Source of the DNA: Bacillota bacterium
GTDB taxonomy: Bacteria > Bacillota > Clostridia > Christensenellales > Aristaeellaceae
Assembly: GCA_023436585.1 (NCBI GenBank)
Contig: JAEZIN010000035.1
Location: forward strand, 124,001 to 188,000
Reading direction: 5' to 3'
DNA length: 64,000 bases
The translations under genes were made by a program, and so were the position numbers. Positions 58,247 to 64,000 of the stretch are shown here, piece after piece (positions within the stretch are counted from its first letter, which is position 1; each line of letters starts with the position of its first letter). The notes beneath the pieces are model-generated. The model saw only the letters and a program-made list of their open reading frames with translations. It made no database searches and was not told the origin of the DNA.

Positions 58247-59449
58247 ATGAAAAGAATGCTGGCGATCCTGCTCTCCCTCGTCCTGGTGCTAGGCCTTATG
58301 CCCATGGCCCTGGCGGAAGGCAAAACTGAGGTCACTGTCTGGTACTACTGGGAGAATTTAAAGCACCAGGAAATTCTCAATTCCCTCGTCACCGAATACA
58401 ACGCGACGCAAACGAACGTAGAAATCAAAACGCAGTACGTGCCCTTCGCCGATTTTAAAAAGCAGCTCTCCATCGGCGCCACTGCCGACGTGCTGCCCGA
58501 CATCGTGATCATCGACGGCCCTGACCACGCCTCCTATGCCTCCATGGGCATCTTCGCGGATCTGACCGAAAAGCTCAAGGACTGGCCGGACCTTGCCGAA
58601 TACTTCAGCGGCCCCATCGCCAGCTGCACCCTGGACGGCAAGCTCTACGGCATCCCCTTTGGCAGCAACTGCCTGGCCCTCTATTACAACGAAGACATGA
58701 TGGCCGCGGCCGGGCAGCAGGTGCCCACCACCTGGGACGAGCTGAAAGCTGTTGCCAAGGCCCTGACCACCGACAAGGTGTACGGCCTGGGCTTAAGCTC
58801 CGTACAAAATGAAGAAGGCACCTTCAACTTCATGCCCTGGGTTTGGTCCACCGGCGCCACCTCCTTTGAACTCGGCACCGAAAAAGGCATCCGCGCCCTG
58901 ACCCTGTTTAAAGACCTCATCGACAGCGGCGTTATGCCCAAGGAAGTCATCAACTGGACCCAGGGCGACGTGATGAATCAGTTCATCTCCGGCAACCTGG
59001 CCATGATGGTCAACGGCCCCTGGCAGGTGCCCACCATGCGTGATCAGGCCCCCGATCTTCACTGGAACGTGGCGCTGATCCCCAAAGATGCGCAAAATGC
59101 CAGCGTGCTTGGCGGCGAGAACTTCGCGGTGGTCGCCGGCGGCCATGAGGATGAGGCCCTTGCTTTCCTGCAATTTGCCACCTCTGCCGAGAATGTCAAG
59201 AGCTATATCGACGCGTTTGGCTACATCGCCGCCCGCAAGGACGTGGCTGCCGGCCAGTTTGAAGGCGACGAGCTGATGAAGGCCTTTGCCGCCCAGATGC
59301 AGTACGCCCAGCCTCGCGGCCCGCACCCGGAATGGCCCAGCATTTCCGACGCGATTTCCCTGGCATTCAACCAGGTCATCGTGGGCACCCTGTCGCCCGC
59401 CGATGCCGCTGCTGCCGCCCAGGCCACCATTGACGGCATCGTGAAGTAA
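58247..59449 (+). CDS. CUT1-type sugar ABC transporter substrate-binding protein
   Basis: A 400-residue exported SBP_bac_1 protein. The signal peptide ends at PMALAEG (signal peptidase I type, no lipobox). KTEVTVWYYWENLKHQEILN, ADVLPDIVIIDGPDHASYAS and GKLYGIPFGSNCLALYYNED are typical of oligosaccharide-binding proteins. The start at 58247 follows GGGGAGGAAAA; an earlier in-frame ATG lacks a site. An intra-operon terminator separates it from the permeases. Confidence 0.9.
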   Translation: MKRMLAILLSLVLVLGLMPMALAEGKTEVTVWYYWENLKHQEILNSLVTEYNATQTNVEIKTQYVPFADFKKQLSIGATADVLPDIVIIDGPDHASYASMGIFADLTEKLKDWPDLAEYFSGPIASCTLDGKLYGIPFGSNCLALYYNEDMMAAAGQQVPTTWDELKAVAKALTTDKVYGLGLSSVQNEEGTFNFMPWVWSTGATSFELGTEKGIRALTLFKDLIDSGVMPKEVINWTQGDVMNQFISGNLAMMVNGPWQVPTMRDQAPDLHWNVALIPKDAQNASVLGGENFAVVAGGHEDEALAFLQFATSAENVKSYIDAFGYIAARKDVAAGQFEGDELMKAFAAQMQYAQPRGPHPEWPSISDAISLAFNQVIVGTLSPADAAAAAQATIDGIVK

Positions 59450-59471
59450 ATACGATCCTTTGTACCTTGCA

Positions 59472-59508
59472 TGGGCTGCCTTAAGTTCGCTTGGGGCAGC
59501 CCATTTTT
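59472..59508 (+). terminator. Intra-operon terminator after the binding protein gene
   Basis: Hairpin TGGGCTGCC/GGCAGCCCA followed by TTTTTA, placed 22 bp after the binding protein stop and directly before the permease ribosome binding site. It should let only part of transcription proceed, keeping binding protein in excess. Confidence 0.75.
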
Positions 59509-59524
59509 AAAGGAGGTCACTTAC

Positions 59525-60427
59525 GTGAAAGCCATCCGGCAATTGATAAAGGGCGGCAGGCTGGGTTATCTGTTCGTGCTGCCGGCCCTTGTATATATAC
59601 TTTTTTTCGCCGGGTATCCGATACTTTCCAACCTGGCGCTAAGTCTTCAGGAGGTTACGGTCAAAACCATCCGCCTGCCCAACAAGCCCTTTGTGGGGCT
59701 GGATAATTACCGTACACTCTTTGCGGGCGGCATACTGCAAACCTCTATCCTCAACACGCTTATCTTCACCGTGGCCTGCCTGGTGTTTCAATTTGTCATC
59801 GGATTCGGGCTGGCTCTGTTTTTCAACCGCAAGTTCGCGCTGATGAAGCCCATCCGCGGGCTGCTCATGATGCCCTGGATGATTCCCGTCACCGTCACGG
59901 CGCTGATGTTCAAGTTTATGTTCGGCACCAATGTGGGCATCATCAACCAGGCACTGCTGGCGCTGCACATCATACAGGCGCCCATCGACTGGCTGACCCA
60001 GCCGATCACCGCCATGGCTGCGCTGATTATCGCCAATGTGTGGATCGGCATCCCCTTCAATATGATCTTGCTGTCCGTGGGGTTGACCACCGTGCCCCGG
60101 GAATTGTACGAAAGCGCCGCCATCGACGGGGCAGGGGCCTTTGCAACCTTTCGCAGGATCACCCTGCCGATGATAAAACCCGCCATCGAATCGGTTCTGA
60201 TGCTGGGCTTTATTTATACCTTCAAGGTGTTTGATCTTGTGTTTGTCATGACCGGCGGCGGCCCCGTGAACGCCACGCAGGTGCTGTCCACCTATTCCTA
60301 CAAGCTGTCCTTCTCCCTGTTCAAGTATAGCCAGGGCGCCGCGGCCGCCAACGTGCTGTTTGTGGTGCTGCTGGCGGCAAGCCTATTATATCTTCGCTTT
60401 GCGTATGCCAAAAAGGAGGGCGCGTAA
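59525..60427 (+). CDS. CUT1 sugar ABC transporter permease (MalF/UgpA type)
   Basis: A 300-residue permease with six membrane helices and the contact motif ELYESAAIDGAGAFATFRRI. GTG at 59525 is chosen as start because AAAGGAGGTC lies 7 bp upstream, right after the terminator. The longer frame crosses the terminator. The second permease gene follows after 1 bp. Confidence 0.9.
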   Translation: MKAIRQLIKGGRLGYLFVLPALVYILFFAGYPILSNLALSLQEVTVKTIRLPNKPFVGLDNYRTLFAGGILQTSILNTLIFTVACLVFQFVIGFGLALFFNRKFALMKPIRGLLMMPWMIPVTVTALMFKFMFGTNVGIINQALLALHIIQAPIDWLTQPITAMAALIIANVWIGIPFNMILLSVGLTTVPRELYESAAIDGAGAFATFRRITLPMIKPAIESVLMLGFIYTFKVFDLVFVMTGGGPVNATQVLSTYSYKLSFSLFKYSQGAAAANVLFVVLLAASLLYLRFAYAKKEGA

Positions 60428-60428
60428 T

Positions 60429-61271
60429 ATGGATCAAAACCTGCGCCTTCGCAAAAACGTGGCTTTCAGCATTCTTTCCGTGCTGCTTTTATGTTTTTTG
60501 CTGTTCCCGATTTATTGGATCGTCGTGACGTCCTTAAAAACCGAGCAGGAGATTTTTCAAATCCCGCCCACGCTATGGTCCCAAATGCTCAACACGCAAT
60601 CATACCAGGCGCAGCTTGATGCCGGCGACTTTAATATGTTTCACTCCTTTTTAAACAGCTTGACCATCGCCTCTTGCGCCATGCTCATCAGCGTCATTTT
60701 GTCCGTGCCGGCCGCCTATGGCGTTTCGCGCTACCGCTTTCGCGGCAAAAAACTGGTGGTGCTAGGGTTTTTAATCACGCAAATGCTGCCTGTCTCCGTG
60801 GTCTTAACGCCCATGTTCATGATGTTCCGCGATTTTAAAATGCTGGGCTTTCACTCCTCGGCCATCCTGGCCGATGCCACCATCGGCATTCCGTTTTCCA
60901 TACTGATCCTGCAAAACTACTTTGGCTCCATCCCGGCGGAGCTGGAAGATTCCGCTTGGATCGACGGCTGCAACCGCTTCACCTCCTTCCTGCGCATTTT
61001 CGTGCCCATTGCGCTGCCCGGCGTCATCGTGTGCGCCATCTTCTCCTTTTTGTATGCCTGGGGCGACCTGGCCTTCGGCATGACCTTTATCACCGACCAG
61101 CCCATGCGGCCCATCACGGCGGGCATATTCAACTTCCTGGGCCAGTACGGCACCAAGTGGAGCTACCTGACGGCCTTCGCCGTGGCCACCATCATCCCGG
61201 TGGCGCTGATCTTTCTGTTCATGCAAAAATACATCATCAGCGGCCTGACCAGCGGCGCTGTGAAAGGATGA
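60429..61271 (+). CDS. CUT1 sugar ABC transporter permease (MalG/UgpE type)
   Basis: A 280-residue permease with six membrane helices and the contact motif ELEDSAWIDGCNRFTSFLRI. It begins MDQNLRLRKNVAFSILSVLL behind AAAGGAGGG. The glycosidase gene follows immediately. As in the other CUT1 unit, no ATPase gene is present, so a shared ATPase is expected. Confidence 0.9.
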   Translation: MDQNLRLRKNVAFSILSVLLLCFLLFPIYWIVVTSLKTEQEIFQIPPTLWSQMLNTQSYQAQLDAGDFNMFHSFLNSLTIASCAMLISVILSVPAAYGVSRYRFRGKKLVVLGFLITQMLPVSVVLTPMFMMFRDFKMLGFHSSAILADATIGIPFSILILQNYFGSIPAELEDSAWIDGCNRFTSFLRIFVPIALPGVIVCAIFSFLYAWGDLAFGMTFITDQPMRPITAGIFNFLGQYGTKWSYLTAFAVATIIPVALIFLFMQKYIISGLTSGAVKG

Positions 61272-61276
61272 ATGCC

Positions 61277-63262
61277 ATGCTTTATGTAGAGAACAACCGG
61301 CTTGTGCGCCGCTTTGACGGGGAAACGCTGATTGTCGAGCCCTGGGGAGAGAGTGCCTTCCGCGTGCGGGCCTATAAAATGGGTGGTTCCAGTGGCCGGG
61401 ATTTTGCGCTGACCGAGCCTCACGAAAGCCATGCGGAAATAACCTTGTCGGGGGAAGGTGCGAAGCTTGTTAATGGCAAGCTCACCTGTGAGGTACTCCC
61501 TTCCGGCAAGCCTATGTTCTATAATCAAAAAGGGGAGTTGCTGCTGGAGGAATATGCCCGCAACCGGCGCAACCTTTTCTCCAAGGATTGCTCCGCCTTG
61601 GAGGTGGAGGGTCGGGAGTTTATGCCCCACCTGGGCGGTGATTTTCAGGTCACGGCCCGCTTTGAATCTGACCCCAACGAAAAGCTGTACGGCATGGGGC
61701 AGTATCAGCAGCCATATTTGGATGTAAAGGGCTGCAAGCTGGAGCTGGCACAGCGCAACTCCCAGGCCAGCGTGCCCTTTGCCCTTTCTTCCTTGGGCTA
61801 CGGCTTTTTATGGAACAATCCCGCCATTGGCGAAGCCAGCTTCGGAAAAAACATCACCGAGTGGAAGGCGCTGTATACCAAGGAACTGGATTACTGGATC
61901 ACCGCCGGCGATACCCCCAGTGAAATCATACAAAATTACACCGCCGTCACCGGCCGGCCGCCCATGATGCCGGAGTTTGGCCTGGGCTTCTGGCAGTGCA
62001 AGCTGCGGTACCGAACGCAAAATGAAGTGCTGGCTGTAGCTCGGGAGCATAAGCGCCGGGGCCTGCCCATCGATGTGATCGTGATCGACTTTTTCCACTG
62101 GCCCTACCAGGGCGAATGGAAGTTTGACAAAAACTACTTCCCCGACCCGGAGGCCATGATCAAGGAGCTTGAGGAGCTTGGCATTGCACTGATGGTCTCC
62201 GTTTGGCCCACGGTGGACAAGCAAAGCGAGAACTTTGAGGAAATGCGAAACCGCGGCCTGCTGATCAGCATGGAACGCGGTGTGAAAACATCTTTTGAGT
62301 TTTCCGGTGCGACGGTATTTTTTGACCCCACCAACCCAGAGGCCCGCACCTTCGTGTGGGACAAGGCCAAGCGGAACTACTTTGACAAAGGAGTCAAATT
62401 GTTCTGGCTGGACGAGGCGGAGCCGGAATACAGCGTGTACGACTTCGACAACTACCGCTACCACATGGGGCCGAACGTGCAGATTGGAAACATCTTCCCG
62501 GTAAAGTATGCCCAGGCTTTTTTTGATGGCATGCGCAAGGAAGGCGTGGAAAACGTGGTGAACCTTTTGCGCTGCGCCTGGGCCGGCAGCCAGAAATATG
62601 GCGCGCTGGTTTGGTCTGGCGACATCGCCTCCACCTTTGCAAGCATGCGCAACCAACTGGCTGCGGGCCTGAACATGGGCCTGGCCGGCATCCCCTGGTG
62701 GACCACCGACATTGGCGGCTTTCACGGTGGGGATATTCGTGACCCGGAATTTCATGAGCTGCTCATCCGCTGGTTCCAGTGGGGTGCGTTCTGCCCGGTG
62801 ATGCGGCTCCACGGCGACCGTGAGCCCCATATGGAGAAGCTGAACCCAAATAATCCCCAGGAATTCCCCTCCGGCGCGCCTAACGAAGTATGGAGCTACG
62901 GCGAAGACGTATACACCGTTCTGAAAAAATACTTGCTGCTTCGCGAGGAGCTGCGGCCTTATATAAGACAGCAGATGCAAAAAACCCATGAGACAGGCGA
63001 GCCCGTCATGCGCCCGCTGTTTTATGACTTTCCGCAAGACACAAAAGCCTGGCAGGTGGAGGATCAGTACATGTTCGGCCATGACTACCTGGTCGCGCCG
63101 ATCTTTGCCCTTGGGCAGCGGGTGAGGAAGGTGTACCTGCCAAGCGGCGCGGATTGGACGCAGATGGAGAGCGGGGAAGTCATCAAAGGCGGCCAATGGG
63201 TGGAGGCCCCCGCGCCGCTGGATGTGATGCCAGTGTTTGTGCGCGTATCAAGCGAAAGATAA
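61277..63262 (+). CDS. GH31-family glycosidase (alpha-glucosidase/alpha-xylosidase type)
   Basis: A 661-residue glycoside hydrolase. A beta-sandwich N-domain (residues 1-230) precedes the barrel. The nucleophile is Asp379 in KLFWLDEAEPEYS and the acid/base Asp449 in ALVWSGDIASTFASMRNQLA; GIPWWTTDIGGFHGGD is another GH31 hallmark. There is no signal peptide, so it works inside the cell on oligosaccharides brought in by the transporter. The family cleaves alpha-glucosides or alpha-xylosides; the DEAEPE motif leans to non-starch substrates, which is tentative. The start at 61277 is preferred over 61268 for ribosome spacing. Confidence 0.9.
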   Translation: MLYVENNRLVRRFDGETLIVEPWGESAFRVRAYKMGGSSGRDFALTEPHESHAEITLSGEGAKLVNGKLTCEVLPSGKPMFYNQKGELLLEEYARNRRNLFSKDCSALEVEGREFMPHLGGDFQVTARFESDPNEKLYGMGQYQQPYLDVKGCKLELAQRNSQASVPFALSSLGYGFLWNNPAIGEASFGKNITEWKALYTKELDYWITAGDTPSEIIQNYTAVTGRPPMMPEFGLGFWQCKLRYRTQNEVLAVAREHKRRGLPIDVIVIDFFHWPYQGEWKFDKNYFPDPEAMIKELEELGIALMVSVWPTVDKQSENFEEMRNRGLLISMERGVKTSFEFSGATVFFDPTNPEARTFVWDKAKRNYFDKGVKLFWLDEAEPEYSVYDFDNYRYHMGPNVQIGNIFPVKYAQAFFDGMRKEGVENVVNLLRCAWAGSQKYGALVWSGDIASTFASMRNQLAAGLNMGLAGIPWWTTDIGGFHGGDIRDPEFHELLIRWFQWGAFCPVMRLHGDREPHMEKLNPNNPQEFPSGAPNEVWSYGEDVYTVLKKYLLLREELRPYIRQQMQKTHETGEPVMRPLFYDFPQDTKAWQVEDQYMFGHDYLVAPIFALGQRVRKVYLPSGADWTQMESGEVIKGGQWVEAPAPLDVMPVFVRVSSER

Positions 63263-63273
63263 ATGGACAGCAG

Positions 63274-63317
63274 TATAATCCCAGTAAAGCAAAACCGCCC
63301 GCTTCCAAAGTCCGGAA
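63274..63317. terminator. Bidirectional terminator between GH31 and the next permease
   Basis: Perfect arms ACCGCCCGCTTCC/GGAAGCGGGCGGT around a short loop. T-rich sequence follows on both sides (TATCTTGTT on plus, TTTTGCTTT on minus). It serves two convergent operons. Confidence 0.8.
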
Positions 63318-63347
63318 GCGGGCGGTATCTTGTTGCATCAGGGGGGG

Positions 63348-64000
63348 TTACTTGATCGACCCCTCCACCATGCCCTTGATAATGTACTTTTGCGCGAACA
63401 GGAACAGCACAATAATCGGCAGCATGGCCAGCATGGCGCTGGTCAGTATCAGGTCCCACTGCTTCAAATATGAGCCCACGAAGGAGGTCACCGCCAGAGG
63501 AATCGTCTGCACCGAGCCGTTGGAGCCAAGCACCAACAGCGGCAGCAGGTAGTCGTTCCAGATCCAAATGCCGTTTAGTATCAGCACCGACACGGCCACC
63601 GGCTGTAAAAGCGGCATCACAATGCGGAAAAACACGCCGGCCTGGCCGCAGCCGTCGATGGTGGCGGCCTCCTCCAGCTCCATGGGCACGCCTTTGATGA
63701 AGCCATGCAGGATGAAGATCGACATGGAGCAGCCAAAGCCAAGATATGCGAACACGATACCCTGGTATGTGCCGAGTAGCGGCAGGCCGCTGAATGTGCC
63801 CACAATGCGCAGCCACCTTACCAGCGGGAACATGACCACCTGGAAGGGGATGACCATGGCTGCCACAAAGGCCATGAAGATCAGCGTGGACCATTTTTTC
63901 TTGTTCCGCACCAGCACCCAGGCGCACATGGAGGAAAACAGCAGGATCACCGCCAGGGAGGAAACCGTGATGATCACCGAATCGATAAACGCCCCGACGT
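63348..64000 (-). CDS. CUT1 sugar ABC transporter permease (MalG/UgpE type), 5' end outside window
   Basis: At least 217 residues are coded; the frame stays open to the window edge (VGAFIDSVIITVSSLAVILL). Five of six helices are visible, and the contact motif ELEEAATIDGCGQAGVFFRI is intact. It ends MVEGSIK, normal for the family. It converges with the GH31 gene and is the last gene of another sugar transporter operon that lies mostly beyond the window. Confidence 0.85.
   Translation of the reverse strand, partial: VGAFIDSVIITVSSLAVILLFSSMCAWVLVRNKKKWSTLIFMAFVAAMVIPFQVVMFPLVRWLRIVGTFSGLPLLGTYQGIVFAYLGFGCSMSIFILHGFIKGVPMELEEAATIDGCGQAGVFFRIVMPLLQPVAVSVLILNGIWIWNDYLLPLLVLGSNGSVQTIPLAVTSFVGSYLKQWDLILTSAMLAMLPIIVLFLFAQKYIIKGMVEGSIK

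Noticed and set aside
1..64000. tRNA or rRNA genes.
   Set aside because: No segment with a recognisable GGTTCRANNC T-loop plus acceptor pairing, and no rRNA core sequence, was noticed. A tRNAscan-SE run would settle this.

Overview
The window looks like a chromosomal segment of a GC-rich, anaerobic, spore-forming member of the Clostridia. The evidence is a CotF-type spore coat protein, an oxygen-sensitive class III ribonucleotide reductase (nrdD-nrdG) with no aerobic enzyme beside it, SigA-type promoters, AGGAGG-type ribosome binding sites, YesM/YesN two-component systems and many carbohydrate ABC transporters. The exact order cannot be fixed from the sequence. No rRNA, tRNA, CRISPR array, intact insertion sequence or complete prophage was seen.

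Layout. 1-5.3 kb: the end of an ABC-2 exporter, a stand-alone phage-type lysis cassette (endolysin, XhlA-like protein, holin), an orphan substrate-binding protein and a membrane protein. Two unusual multi-hairpin repeats lie here, each bordered by duplicated terminator-like hairpins. 5.3-14.5 kb: a possible structured RNA, a coat protein, GtrA and glyoxalase-like proteins, an amino-acid permease divergent from a LysR regulator, dihydrofolate reductase, a peptidoglycan-binding protein, and a TetR-ApbE-FMN-binding-methyltransferase operon. 14.8-22.6 kb: an AT-richer polymorphic toxin island. A 754-residue toxin overlaps its immunity gene and is followed by about nine immunity-like genes, broken toxin pieces (one a barnase tail in front of a barstar gene) and duplicated segments. 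22.6-27.3 kb: small HEAT and FmdB proteins, a cation-efflux-like protein, a polyprenol kinase-like protein, a MarR regulator and an arsenic operon (Cys-rich MarR, arsM, arsN-like GNAT). 27.4-37.5 kb: a YtfQRT/YjfF-type sugar ABC transporter with a sensor kinase, a response regulator and a lipoprotein made of two tandem sugar-binding domains. 37.7-42.4 kb: NrdR-controlled nrdDG, a polyasparagine microprotein gene and an amidohydrolase. 42.5-45.4 kb: a secreted protein and an ECF sigma/anti-sigma pair. 45.7-52.5 kb and 55.5-63.3 kb: two more kinase/regulator/CUT1 sugar transporter units, the second with a GH31 glycosidase, separated by an ABC exporter under a small HTH repressor. The window ends inside another CUT1 permease.

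Two features run through the window. First, three separate sugar uptake systems each sit beside their own YesM/LytS-type kinase and AraC-type regulator, which suggests a polysaccharide-degrading lifestyle. Second, intergenic regions carry two families of small structured repeats. One member of each family is interrupted at a hairpin loop by related 110-bp inserts whose stem shows compensatory base changes. With the toxin island, these repeats are the most likely new biology here.
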